A stretch of DNA of 64,000 nucleotides from Ensifer canadensis. Lineage in GTDB: Bacteria; Pseudomonadota; Alphaproteobacteria; Rhizobiales; Rhizobiaceae. The stretch is from contig NZ_CP083371.1 in the NCBI RefSeq assembly GCF_017488845.2, positions 372,001 to 436,000 on the forward strand, in the 5' to 3' direction. Under the pieces are notes generated by a model. That model saw nothing but the letters and a program-made list of their open reading frames with translations. It ran no database searches and was not told where the DNA came from. A program made the position numbers and the translations under genes. Positions 27,177 through 35,687 of this stretch are shown here, piece after piece; the stretch's first letter is position 1, and every line of letters begins with the position of its first letter.

Positions 27177-27304
27177 GTCAAGCGGCATGTCTTGAAAGAA
27201 ACCGGCAAGCCCAATAAGACTTTGGGCAGGACGCGGAGTGGAGCCGCGGTCAATGCGTGACGGCCACGGCCGTTTCTCGTTGAAAATCAAGGGTGAGGAA
27301 GTAA

Positions 27305-27955
27305 TTGGGCATGGCGGCGCGAGCAGAGAACGGACGCAAGAACGATCCACAGCGCACGAAGGAGGACATCCTCATCGTCGCGACGGACGAGTTCGCGACC
27401 CATGGTCTCGCAGGCGCCCGAGTCGACGCGATCGCCGAAAAGACCCGAACCTCCAAGCGGATGATCTACTACTATTTCGAAAGCAAGGAGGGGCTCTATC
27501 TCTCCGTACTCGAGCGGTCCTACCGCAAGATCCGGACGCTGGAGGCCGATCTGCAACTGTCGAGCCTCGCGCCCGAGGCTGCGTTGCGCACCCTGATTTC
27601 AACCACCTTCGACCACGATCAGGCCAACCCGGAATTCGTGCGGCTGGTCAGCATCGAAAACATCCATCACGCCGCCCATATGATGCGCTCGGAAGCGATC
27701 CGCGATCTCAACGTCTCGGTTATTGAAACCATTGCCGGCATTCTGGAACGCGGTGTTGCCGAAGGTGTGTTCCAGCGCAAGGCAGATCCGATCGACGTGC
27801 ATATGTTGATCAGCGCGTTCTGCTTCTTCCGTGTCTCGAACCGCTACACGTTCGGCACGATCTTCCGCCGTGACCTTTGCGAGCCGGAGACGATGCAACG
27901 GCACAAGGGGCTGATCGCCGATGCCGTGTTAAGCTACCTCAAAACTCAGGAATAG
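27305..27955 (+). CDS. TetR-family regulator of the quinate/shikimate operon
   Basis: About 216 residues. The HTH is seen as RTKEDILIVATDEFATHGL, GARVDAIAEKTRTSKRMIYYYFESKEGLY. The C-terminal domain (ISTTFDHDQANPEFVRLVSIENIHHA, FCFFRVSNRYTFGTIFRRDL) resembles TetR_C regulators near aromatic catabolic genes in rhizobia. GAGG at 27295-27298 fits a TTG start at 27305; ATG 27311 is also possible. Divergent from the TRAP operon, so it probably represses it until quinate, shikimate or a product binds. Confidence 0.9.
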   Translation: MGMAARAENGRKNDPQRTKEDILIVATDEFATHGLAGARVDAIAEKTRTSKRMIYYYFESKEGLYLSVLERSYRKIRTLEADLQLSSLAPEAALRTLISTTFDHDQANPEFVRLVSIENIHHAAHMMRSEAIRDLNVSVIETIAGILERGVAEGVFQRKADPIDVHMLISAFCFFRVSNRYTFGTIFRRDLCEPETMQRHKGLIADAVLSYLKTQE

Positions 27956-27970
27956 CCCGACAAAACATGT

Positions 27971-28462
27971 TCAGGCGTTGCGCAGGTGCTCTGTCGGCAA
28001 CGCGGTCGTATATTTGATCTGGCTGAGCGCGAAGCTCGATCGGATGCTAGAGACGCCAGGGATTGTCGTCAGAAAGTCGACGACGAGCGCCTGATATTTC
28101 ATCAGATCCTCGACGACGACGCGCAGCATGTAATCCGACTCGCCCGTCATCAGGTAACATTCGACGATCTCCGGCTTGGTCTTGATGGCAGTGCTGAAGA
28201 CATCGAGTGAGGCGCGGTCCTGCTGCTTGAGCGAGACGTGCACGAACACGTTGACCGCAAGGCCAAGGGCGAAGGCGTCGACGAGCGCGACCGAGCCCTT
28301 GATGACCCCACTCTCCTTGAGTTCGTTGACCCGCCGCCAACAGGGAGAGGCGGACAGTCCGGTTGCATCGGCGAGCTCGGCCGTGCTGATCTCGGCGTTC
28401 TGCTGCAAGAGATCGAGAATACGGATGGTCGCGGCGTCAAAGCTTGGCGTCTTCTTCGGCAT
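27971..28462 (-). CDS. Lrp/AsnC-family transcriptional regulator
   Basis: The 163-residue protein has an N-terminal HTH (FDAATIRILDLLQQNAEIST, ELADATGLSASPCWRRVNEL) and a RAM ligand domain (VNVFVHVSLKQQDRASLDVF, VECYLMTGESDYMLRVVVED, IPGVSSIRSSFALSQIKYTT). The frame is open far upstream over the divergent gene, but the family start is MPKKTPSFDAA at 28462. It is divergent from a homodimeric 2-oxo-acid dehydrogenase E1. The same pairing is known as mdeR-mdeB in Pseudomonas putida, where methionine/2-oxobutyrate is the signal pathway; the analogy is inference. Confidence 0.93.
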   Translation of the reverse strand: MPKKTPSFDAATIRILDLLQQNAEISTAELADATGLSASPCWRRVNELKESGVIKGSVALVDAFALGLAVNVFVHVSLKQQDRASLDVFSTAIKTKPEIVECYLMTGESDYMLRVVVEDLMKYQALVVDFLTTIPGVSSIRSSFALSQIKYTTALPTEHLRNA

Positions 28463-28496
28463 GAAATTTCCTAAAATGGCGTTTCGGCGGTCAGTA

Positions 28497-28512
28497 TTGC
28501 CGGTATCGGCAA
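28497..28512. promoter_or_regulatory. Candidate Lrp-type operator
   Basis: TTGCCG-GTAT-CGGCAA is a perfect 6-bp dyad with a 4-bp centre located between the divergent regulator and E1 genes, 35 nt from the regulator start. Placement suits autoregulation plus control of the E1 gene. Confidence 0.45.
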
Positions 28513-28585
28513 AAATTCCAACAAAGATAGATCGGATATTTCGCGTCGCTGGGTGTAGCGTTTCCGGGTTCTGGGAGGAGCCGAC

Positions 28586-30985
28586 ATGGAAGAGCAGATT
28601 CTTTCGACCGCCACGCTGAAATGCCTGAAGGATCTTGAGCGACAGGTCCTCTGGCACGCATGCTGGATGATCCACAACGCCAATCACATCCGGGAAAAAG
28701 GCGAGGTGAAAGTCGGCGGGCACCAGGCGTCGTCCGCCTCGATCACCTCGATCATGACGGCGCTGTACTTCCACATCCTTCGGCCGGAGGATCGCGTTGC
28801 CGTCAAGCCGCATGCCGCGCCTGTCTTCCACGCCATTCAGTACCTGATGGGCAACCAGACGCGCGAGAAGCTGCAGAATTTCCGCGGCTTCGGCGGCGCG
28901 CAATCCTACCCCAGCCGCACCAAGGATATCGACGACGTCGATTTTTCGACCGGCTCTGTCGGTCTGGGTGTCGGTATCACCGCCTTCGCCTCGATCATCC
29001 AGGATTACATCGCCTCGAAGCCCTGGGCGCAAAAGCGCAGCGACGGTCGCATGATCGCGCTCGTCGGCGATGCCGAGCTTGACGAAGGCAATATCTATGA
29101 GTGCCTGCAGGAGGGCTGGAAGCACGATCTGCGCAACACCTGGTGGGTGATCGATTACAACCGTCAGAGCCTCGATGGTGTCGTTCGCGAAGGTCTGTGG
29201 CAGCGGATCGAGGCCATCTTCACCGCTTTCGGCTGGGACGTGAAGGTCGTCAAATATGGCGCCTTGCAGCAATCGGCGTTCAAGGAACCCGGTGGCGAGA
29301 CGCTGCGCGCCTGGATCGACCGTTGCCCCAACCAGCTCTATTCGGCCTTGACCTTCCAGGGCGGCGGCGCCTGGCGCAAGCGGCTGCAGGACGAGATCGG
29401 CGATCAGGGGAATGTCAGCAAGCTTTTGGCTTCGCGCAGCGATGACGAGCTTTCCGAGCTGATGAGCAATCTCGGCGGCCATTGCATCCAGACGCTTGCT
29501 GAGACCTTTGCCAGTATCGACCATGACCGTCCGACGGTCTTCCTTGCCTATACGATCAAGGGCTGGGGAACGCCGCTGGCGGGGCACAAGGACAACCATG
29601 CCGGCCTGATGACCAAGGCACAGATGCAGGACTTCCAGCAGAAGATCGGCGTCAGGGTCGGCGCGGAATGGGAGGAGTTTGCGGCAGTCGCCGATGCCGG
29701 AGCTGCGAAGACCTTTTTGAAGAGCGTGTCGTTCTTTGCCCAGGGTACCCGGCGGTTCAAGTCTGAACCGGTGCAATCGGCCGGGCCGGTTTTGCTCGAT
29801 GACCGCGAACTTTCCACCCAGGCGGGGTTCGGCAAGATCCTCGATGCCCTGGCGCAGCGCGACGATGCGCTTGCCGCCCGCATCGTGACGATGGCGCCTG
29901 ACGTGACAGTCTCGACAAATCTCGGCCCCTGGGTCAACCGGCGTGGCCTTTTCGCCCGCGACATGCAGGCCGACACGTTCCGCGACGAGAAGGTTCCCTC
30001 GGCGCAGAAATGGGCCTTCGGCCCTGGCGGTCAGCATATCGAGCTCGGGATTGCCGAGATGAACCTCTTCCTGCTTCTGGGGGCTGCCGGCCTTTCCCAT
30101 TCGGTGTTCGGTGAACGCCTGCTTCCGATCGGCACCGTCTACGATCCGTTCGTGGCGCGCGGGCTCGATGCGTTGAACTACGCCTGCTACCAGGATGCAC
30201 GGTTCATGATCGTCGGCACGCCGTCAGGCGTCACACTGGCGCCGGAAGGCGGCGCTCACCAATCGATCGGCTCGCAGCTGATCGGCATGAGCCAGGATGG
30301 GCTTGCCAGTTTTGAGCCTGCCTATCTCGACGAACTCTCGGTGATCATGGATTGGTCCTTCGACTATATGCAGCGCGATGGCGATGCCGTGCACGACGAA
30401 CGGACGTGGCTTCGCGATACGACTGGCGGTTCCGTCTATCTCCGGCTGACGACCCGTCCGCTCGAACAGATGCAGCGCCGCGAGGATGCGGCCTTCCGCC
30501 AGGGCGTGATCGACGGTGCCTACTGGCTGCGCGAGCCGCGACCGAACACCCAGCTGGTGCTGGCCTATCAAGGTTGCGTCGCCCCCGAGGTGCTGATGGC
30601 GGCGGGGCGACTTGCGGAACGTCACCGCGATGTCGCTGTGCTGGCGGTGACGTCCGCCGACCGGCTCAACGCCGGCTGGACTGCGGCACAGCGTGCCCGT
30701 CGTCATGGCCACCACAGCGCCGAAAGTCACATCGAGGCGCTGCTGGCGCCGCTATCCGATAGCTGCGAGATCATTACCGTGACGGATGGTCATCCCGCCA
30801 CGCTCGGCTGGTTTGGATCGGTGCATGGCCACCGAACCGTCTCACTCGGCGTCGAGCATTTCGGGCAGACGGGCACGATCGCCGACCTCTATGCGCATTT
30901 CGGCATCGATACGGACTCGATCATCGAGGCGGCGGAGTCGATCGCTCTCGGTCGCAATCGCCGCAAGTTCAGGCAGGCGGGATAG
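28586..30985 (+). CDS. Homodimeric-type pyruvate/2-oxobutyrate dehydrogenase E1 (AceE/MdeB-like)
   Basis: The 799-residue thiamine-diphosphate enzyme resembles AceE: GGHQASSASITSIMTALYFHIL, FSTGSVGLGVGITAFASIIQDY, the ThDP motif GDAELDEGNIYECLQEGWK ending in DYNRQS, and GQHIELGIAEMNLFLLLGAAGLS in the pyrimidine-binding domain. AceE of gammaproteobacteria is about 887 residues; this is shorter. GGAGGAG is just upstream of ATG 28586. Rhizobia normally use the heterotetrameric PdhAB for central metabolism, so this single-chain E1 with its own Lrp regulator is probably for another 2-oxo acid such as 2-oxobutyrate. No E2 or E3 gene is adjacent. Confidence 0.9.
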   Translation: MEEQILSTATLKCLKDLERQVLWHACWMIHNANHIREKGEVKVGGHQASSASITSIMTALYFHILRPEDRVAVKPHAAPVFHAIQYLMGNQTREKLQNFRGFGGAQSYPSRTKDIDDVDFSTGSVGLGVGITAFASIIQDYIASKPWAQKRSDGRMIALVGDAELDEGNIYECLQEGWKHDLRNTWWVIDYNRQSLDGVVREGLWQRIEAIFTAFGWDVKVVKYGALQQSAFKEPGGETLRAWIDRCPNQLYSALTFQGGGAWRKRLQDEIGDQGNVSKLLASRSDDELSELMSNLGGHCIQTLAETFASIDHDRPTVFLAYTIKGWGTPLAGHKDNHAGLMTKAQMQDFQQKIGVRVGAEWEEFAAVADAGAAKTFLKSVSFFAQGTRRFKSEPVQSAGPVLLDDRELSTQAGFGKILDALAQRDDALAARIVTMAPDVTVSTNLGPWVNRRGLFARDMQADTFRDEKVPSAQKWAFGPGGQHIELGIAEMNLFLLLGAAGLSHSVFGERLLPIGTVYDPFVARGLDALNYACYQDARFMIVGTPSGVTLAPEGGAHQSIGSQLIGMSQDGLASFEPAYLDELSVIMDWSFDYMQRDGDAVHDERTWLRDTTGGSVYLRLTTRPLEQMQRREDAAFRQGVIDGAYWLREPRPNTQLVLAYQGCVAPEVLMAAGRLAERHRDVAVLAVTSADRLNAGWTAAQRARRHGHHSAESHIEALLAPLSDSCEIITVTDGHPATLGWFGSVHGHRTVSLGVEHFGQTGTIADLYAHFGIDTDSIIEAAESIALGRNRRKFRQAG

Positions 30986-31001
30986 GCTCGTGACGCGCTA
31001 A

Positions 31002-31899
31002 GTGGACGTGCGACATGCCCCTTTTTGCCACGGCCGCGGCCTCGCCGAAGCGCTTGCGCGCTTCTCGCGCAAGGTCGGCGTCGATGATGCCGCAAGCGAA
31101 GAACTGCGGTCGCCCTTGGCAGCCATGGCGCAGGAGCAGCGTGAATTCGCCGACCGGCCGGCCAGGGCGGCGGTCTAGACGTCGTTGATCGGCGCCGGTT
31201 TCGACACGGGAACGGTCGCTGGCAATTTCGGCAGCCAGACCCGCCTCGCCATCACATCGTTCCAGCGCGCCCGCGGCCTCGTGCAGACCGGTTTCGTCAA
31301 TCAGGAAACGGCCGCAGCACTTGGTTTGGCGACGACGGCGCCAAAGCAGGAGATCCTCTCGCTTGCGACAGCCCGCCGATATGACGCGGCCGACCTCGAT
31401 GGCCTGGAGGATGCGCGGGTGGTGGAAATGGTGCGCTGTCTCTCCCCGCTCGCCCTGACCTATGGCCGTTTCGACGGCCATCTCTATGCTGCCGCCTACA
31501 GCGGCCGAACATGTCGCCTGGGAGGATGCAAGCAACACGGCCGTCCGCTGCGGCGGCTATCTCGCGACAATCGGCTCTGCCGAGGAGAACGCTTTCGTCG
31601 CGTCTCTCGTCAATGGAGACGGACATTTCTTCGACGGTGCTTTCGAGGGTGGCGAGCACCGGCGCGTCGGCCCCTGGCTGAGCCTTGTCAAAGACGATGC
31701 TTCTCGCCCATGGCGATGGGCAAGCGGTGCTCCGCTCGACTACACCAGATGGTTTCGCCAGGTTCCGAAGGTTGGCGGGGCCGGTATCCTCTATGTGGCT
31801 TATCGCGCCAACCAACTGCCGCTGACGGCCACGATCGAAACATGGGGCGCTCGCGATCGGGCGCTGCCGACACCGGGCTTCATCGCCGAGCTCGACTAA
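31002..31899 (+). pseudogene. Decayed peptidoglycan-binding/C-type-lectin protein gene
   Basis: Segments in order: a helical N-terminal part (RGLAEALARFSRKVGVDD, REFADRPARAAV) that stops at an in-frame TAG at 31176. The same frame then continues with a PG_binding_1-like stretch (LIGAGFDTGTVAGNFGSQT, RLAITSFQRARGLVQTGFV, NQETAAALGL) to GHLYAAAYSGRT. After a one-base shift near 31510 a C-type-lectin-like domain follows (VAWEDASNTAV, GGYLATIGSAEENAFVASLV, RVGPWLSLVKDDASRPWRW, PLDYTRW) to a TAA at 31897-31899. One nonsense and one frameshift change indicate loss of function. No good start is seen; GTG 31002 follows an in-frame TAA. The stop coincides with the start of a repeat element. Confidence 0.78.
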
Positions 31900-31999
31900 A
31901 GCATTTCCAGGAAAAGTGCGAAGCGGTTTTCCGTCAGGAAATGCGTAAAGACAAAGCGATAGAGCGTTTGTGCGGTCCCGTCTAAATCCGAAACGCTCT
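31897..31999. repeat. Rhizobial intergenic repeat (TAAAGCATTTCC...GCTCT), copy 2
   Basis: The element is about 103 bp and shares long identical runs with 16507-16612 (GCATTTCCAGGAAAAGTGCG, AAGCGGTTTTCCGTCAGGAA, AATGCGTAAA). The left end is TAAAGC instead of CTAGAGC and doubles as the stop codon of the lectin-domain reading frame; the right end is GAAACGCTCT. Confidence 0.85.
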
Positions 32000-32024
32000 G
32001 GGCCCCAAGGTTCCTCGGGCGCGC

Positions 32025-32444
32025 TTAGCGCGCTGCTGTAAATTCCCGGGCAATCTGCGCCAAAGTCAGCTTGCCAAACTCGTCGTTGAGCACCGTTTCC
32101 GCCGCCAAGAACGCCTTTGACAGATGCGCGTTGACGGCCCGCTCAACGGGGCATCCTGCATGATCGGCGGCCAGCCCCAGCGAAAAGACGGATTTGTCGT
32201 TGAGCGCCTTGTGGACATCGAGAACGGATATTTCTTCCGCGCCGCGGGTCAGCAGCCAGCCGCCACCAGGCCCGCCTTCCGAGCCGACGATACCATGCCG
32301 TTTGAGTGCCGCCATCGTGCGACGGACCACCACCGGGTTGGTGGAGAGCATCAAGCCGATCGTCTGCGACGTTTCGGTGCCGCCGAGCAGATGCATGTGA
32401 ACGAGCACATGCAGCATTCTTGAAAGGCGGTTGTCCTGTGGCAT
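32025..32444 (-). CDS. Rrf2-family transcriptional regulator
   Basis: The 139-residue protein shows the Rrf2 winged HTH (RLSRMLHVLVHMHLLGGTETSQTIGLML, NPVVVRRTMAALKRHGIVGSEGGPGGGW) and the conserved DHAGCPVERAVNAHLSKAFLAAE region. Only one cysteine lies in the sensor loop, so the three-cysteine iron-sulfur site of IscR/NsrR is absent; it matches the YwnA-like branch instead. It is divergent from an epoxide hydrolase gene, the likely target. Confidence 0.93.
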   Translation of the reverse strand: MPQDNRLSRMLHVLVHMHLLGGTETSQTIGLMLSTNPVVVRRTMAALKRHGIVGSEGGPGGGWLLTRGAEEISVLDVHKALNDKSVFSLGLAADHAGCPVERAVNAHLSKAFLAAETVLNDEFGKLTLAQIAREFTAAR

Positions 32445-32471
32445 CGACCACTCCTATGTGTAACTTAATTT

Positions 32472-32511
32472 GTTATGAATTATTGACCTGTCGATGTTCG
32501 TAACATATTGT
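32472..32511 (+). promoter_or_regulatory. Promoter and candidate Rrf2 operator
   Basis: TTGACC (32483-32488), 17 nt, then TATTGT (32506-32511) reads as a sigma-70-type promoter towards the epoxide hydrolase. It is overlapped by the inverted repeat GTTATGAA (32472-32479)/TTCGTAAC (32497-32504). This operator-over-promoter layout suggests repression by the divergent Rrf2 protein. Confidence 0.55.
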
Positions 32512-32610
32512 GTTGCGCATAGGAATGAAGCGGACAAGGGCACGGTTTTTGATTTCTGTAGCGATATCGTTTCGTTCGAAGCCCGAAAGCGGAACTGTTT
32601 GGAGAAGAGA

Positions 32611-33579
32611 ATGCAGGAGCGCCTCGTAGACGCGAATGGAATTCGTTTGAACTTCCTGGAGGCGGGCGAAGGGCCGGCGGTCTTGTTGTGCCATGGCTTT
32701 CCAGAAACCGCTTATGCATGGCGACATCAGGTTGCGGCCCTGGCGGCCGCCGGGTTTCGTGCGATCGCGCCGGATATGCGCGGCTATGGCAAGAGCAGCC
32801 GCCCTGACGAGGTCGATCAATACACGCTCTTCCATCTCGCCGGCGACATGGTCGGGCTGCTCGATACGCTCGGCGTCGAGAACGCGATCATTGTCGGCAA
32901 TGACTGGGGCGCGAGCGTCGCCTGGCAGGCGGTGCTGCTGCGACCTGACCGCTTCACCGGCGTCGTGGCCATCGGCGTGCCGATGATGTCGCAACCGCCA
33001 GCTCCACCGACGCAGATTTTCCCGAAAACCGCGGATGCACTGTTCTATGCGCTCTATTTTCAAGAGCCAGGTGTCGCCGAAGCCGAGTTCGAGCGGGATG
33101 TGGCGTTGACGCTGCGCAAACTGATGTTTGCCGCGTCCGGCGAGGCCGGACCGCGCGACGACGACAGGACGCCAAATCCCTTCGGCATGGTGTCGAAACG
33201 CGACGGTCTGCTGGCCAGCCTTCCTGTCCCCGCAAAGCTTCCGGACTGGATCGGCGATGCAGAGTTCGAGAATTTCGTGCACGCTTTCCGGCAAAGCGGC
33301 TTTTCCGGAGGGCTGAACTACTACCGCAATCTTGATCGGAATTGGGCACTGCAATCCTGCCTGAAGGGAAAGCTCGTCGACGTTCCGGCAGTATATCTGA
33401 TGGGGGAGCGCGATACCGGATTGGCCATTCCCGGCATGCGCGCGATCATCGCCGAGATGCCGCGACTGGTGCCAAAGCTGGTGGATACCATCTTCCTACC
33501 CGACTGTGGGCACTGGGTGCCGCAGGAGCGGCCCGATGATGTCAGCACTGCCATCATACGGTTCGCTCAGGGCTTGTAA
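32611..33579 (+). CDS. Alpha/beta-hydrolase, epoxide hydrolase type
   Basis: The 322-residue soluble enzyme starts at ATG 32611, with GGAGAAGAG immediately upstream; the frame is open to 32494. The epoxide hydrolase pattern is clear: oxyanion loop HGFPETAYAWRHQ, nucleophile elbow VGNDWGASVAW with Asp as nucleophile (not Ser), and late CGHWVPQERPD with the catalytic His. The cap region includes FYALYFQEPGVAE and GGLNYYRNLDRNW, which supply the usual Tyr residues. It should open epoxides to diols; the natural substrate is unknown. Confidence 0.92.
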   Translation: MQERLVDANGIRLNFLEAGEGPAVLLCHGFPETAYAWRHQVAALAAAGFRAIAPDMRGYGKSSRPDEVDQYTLFHLAGDMVGLLDTLGVENAIIVGNDWGASVAWQAVLLRPDRFTGVVAIGVPMMSQPPAPPTQIFPKTADALFYALYFQEPGVAEAEFERDVALTLRKLMFAASGEAGPRDDDRTPNPFGMVSKRDGLLASLPVPAKLPDWIGDAEFENFVHAFRQSGFSGGLNYYRNLDRNWALQSCLKGKLVDVPAVYLMGERDTGLAIPGMRAIIAEMPRLVPKLVDTIFLPDCGHWVPQERPDDVSTAIIRFAQGL

Positions 33580-33721
33580 CGGAACCAAGAGCCAGCCGTT
33601 ACCCTCGCCTGTCAGTGCGGCGTCGCCGACAAATCCTAAGCCGGTAGAAGCGCGCCGAAAAAGGCACGGCATCGAAGCTGCCTTGGTCGGCAATCTGGGC
33701 GGGAAACACAGGGAAACCGCA

Positions 33722-34852
33722 TCAGCGCCCGTACTTCCGCATGACCTCGAGAAGTGGTTCATGTCTGATGGCTTCGATCTTGAACCGGTCATGCGCGGTG
33801 CCGCCTGAATCTTCCGCTGCGATCATGGCGTTGACCACCGCCTCTTCGACGGTGTCGACCGTTGCCAGATAGACGGGATCGAGCATTTCGTCATTGACGA
33901 TCTCAAGCGCGAGGCGCGGCGGAGCGCGGTGCGCCATCGGCTGCGGGTTGGCGGTCGAAAACGCCAGGAAGATGTCGCCGGAATTGTTGCCGCCGGGCGT
34001 GCCGTTGCGGCCGATGCCGATCGAGGCGCGACGGGCGAGGCGTTGCAGCTGGTGCGGGGCCATCGGCAGATCGGTGGCGATCACGACAATGATCGACCCG
34101 CGCTCCTGCATCTGGCTCTGCGGCGTGCCATCGCGCATGTGCTCGCCGACCGGTACGCCGCAGATTGTCAGCCAGTCCCGCTGGCCATGGTTTGCCTGCA
34201 CCAGCGTGCCGATCGTGTAATCACGCCCGCCAAACTCGACGACCCGAGAGGCGGTGCCGGTGCCGCCCTTGAACCCATAGGCGATCATGCCGGTTCCGCC
34301 GCCGCAATTCCCCTCCTTAACAGGTCCGCCGCTGGCAGCGTCGAGTGCTGCCCGGACCTCGGCTTCGCCGATGGGCTGGCCGTTGATGTCGTTCAACACG
34401 CCGTCATAGGTCTCTGCGACCACCGGCATGATCCAGAGAAAATTGTCGCTGTCATAGGTGGAGGCATAGCGCTCCAGCATCCACTTGATCGTGGCGTGAT
34501 GGGTCATGCCGACCGCATGGGTGTTGGTGATCATCACCGGGCCGAGGAAGAAGCCGCCATCCTCGATCCAGTGAGTGCCGGTCATTTCGCCGTTGCCGTT
34601 GAAGCGATGCACGCCCGCATAAACCGGGATGGGCACGGCCGAGCCAGCATGTGGCAGGATGGCGGTGACCCCGGTTCTGACCGGGCGCTTGCGCCCCGGG
34701 CGCGGCACGTCTTCTGAGATTGTGTGGAAGCCGACGGCGATCCCTGCGACATCGGTGATGGCGTTCAGGGGGCCGGTCCGGCCCTTGAATGGCAAGCCGA
34801 GGTCCCGAGCGCGTGTTTGAGAGACGGTTTTGCGTTTGTTGTCCATGATCAT
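33722..34852 (-). CDS. P1 family peptidase (DmpA/BapA, L-aminopeptidase/beta-aminopeptidase type)
   Basis: The product is about 376 residues. The ATG at 34852 overlaps the permease stop (ATGA); ATG 34846 (MDNKRKTV) is an alternative. The sequence GPLNAITDVAGIAVGFHT, VTAILPH, GEMTGTHWIEDGGFFLGPVMITN, GNCGGGTGMIAYGFKGG and GGNNSGDIFLAFST is typical of self-processing DmpA-type enzymes. Cleavage is expected before the Ser of NNSGD, which becomes the catalytic N-terminal nucleophile. No signal peptide is seen. Co-transcription with a polyamine-like ABC transporter suggests that it hydrolyses an imported amide or small peptide. Confidence 0.93.
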   Translation of the reverse strand: MIMDNKRKTVSQTRARDLGLPFKGRTGPLNAITDVAGIAVGFHTISEDVPRPGRKRPVRTGVTAILPHAGSAVPIPVYAGVHRFNGNGEMTGTHWIEDGGFFLGPVMITNTHAVGMTHHATIKWMLERYASTYDSDNFLWIMPVVAETYDGVLNDINGQPIGEAEVRAALDAASGGPVKEGNCGGGTGMIAYGFKGGTGTASRVVEFGGRDYTIGTLVQANHGQRDWLTICGVPVGEHMRDGTPQSQMQERGSIIVVIATDLPMAPHQLQRLARRASIGIGRNGTPGGNNSGDIFLAFSTANPQPMAHRAPPRLALEIVNDEMLDPVYLATVDTVEEAVVNAMIAAEDSGGTAHDRFKIEAIRHEPLLEVMRKYGR

Positions 34853-35679
34853 TTCTGCCGGGAGCGGAGGTAGAGGCCGAGAGAGGCGACGACGAAGGAG
34901 AAGGTCAGCATCATCACCGCGATCGCATTGATCTCCGGCTTGATGCCGCGGCGAAGCATGGCGAAGATGAACATCGGCAGCGTCGTCACATCGACGCCGG
35001 CGATGAAATAGGTGATCACCAGATCGTCCATCGAGATGATGAAGGCGAGCAGCGCGCCGCCGACGATGCCGGGCAGGAGCTGTGGCAGCACCACCCGTCG
35101 AAAGGTCGTCCATTCGTCGGCGCCGAGGTCGGCCGAGGCGTTTTCGAGTGTTCTGTCCATGCCGGCCAGCCGCGCTGAGACAACGATGAAGACATAGGAA
35201 ATCAGGAAGGTGCACTGGCCGATGACGATCGTCGTCAGGCCGAGGCTGATCCCCGAATTGACGAAGAAGATCAAAAGCGCGATGCCGAGCACGATGTCGG
35301 GCATCAGCATCGGCATGAACATGATCACCCGGTAGAAACGCTGACCGAGAAAGTCGAAACGGTAGAGGCCGATCGCGATGGCCGTGCCGAAGACGGTGGC
35401 GATCAGTGTCGTGGAGGTGGCGATGACGAGGCTGTTCCACACCGCCTGAATAAGCTGGCCGGTCGATTCGATATAGAGCGCATTCTCGGAGATCGTCGTC
35501 TTGAAGCCGAGCACCTGGGCGTACCATTCGGTGGTGAAGCCGGTCCAGGTCATCATGTTGACCGGGTTGGCGTTGAACGAATAAACGGCGATCACCACCA
35601 GCGGGATGTAGATGAAGGCGAAGAAGAGAGCGGTGTAGGCGAGCAGGCTTCCGCGGAAAAGGGATTGAGCGATCTTCAT
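34849..35679 (-). CDS. ABC transporter permease, PotC/PotI type
   Basis: The 276-residue protein has six predicted membrane helices, beginning FRGSLLAYTALFFAFIYIPLVVI. The EAA loop reads ASADLGADEWTTFRRVVLPQLLPGIVGGALLAF, typical of spermidine/putrescine-type permeases. It is the third gene after the ATPase and first permease (8-nt gap) and overlaps the P1 peptidase start by 4 nt. Confidence 0.95.
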   Translation of the reverse strand: MKIAQSLFRGSLLAYTALFFAFIYIPLVVIAVYSFNANPVNMMTWTGFTTEWYAQVLGFKTTISENALYIESTGQLIQAVWNSLVIATSTTLIATVFGTAIAIGLYRFDFLGQRFYRVIMFMPMLMPDIVLGIALLIFFVNSGISLGLTTIVIGQCTFLISYVFIVVSARLAGMDRTLENASADLGADEWTTFRRVVLPQLLPGIVGGALLAFIISMDDLVITYFIAGVDVTTLPMFIFAMLRRGIKPEINAIAVMMLTFSFVVASLGLYLRSRQK

Positions 35680-35687
35680 GGGGGACC

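Noticed and set aside
27971..30100. Minus-strand frame of 709 codons whose end is the Lrp regulator
   Set aside because: Only the last 163 codons match the Lrp family; the rest is antisense to the 2-oxo-acid dehydrogenase E1 gene.
31021..31175. Possible separate small gene after the E1 dehydrogenase
   Set aside because: The frame continues past its TAG into a peptidoglycan-binding segment, so it is better explained as the first part of one decayed gene.
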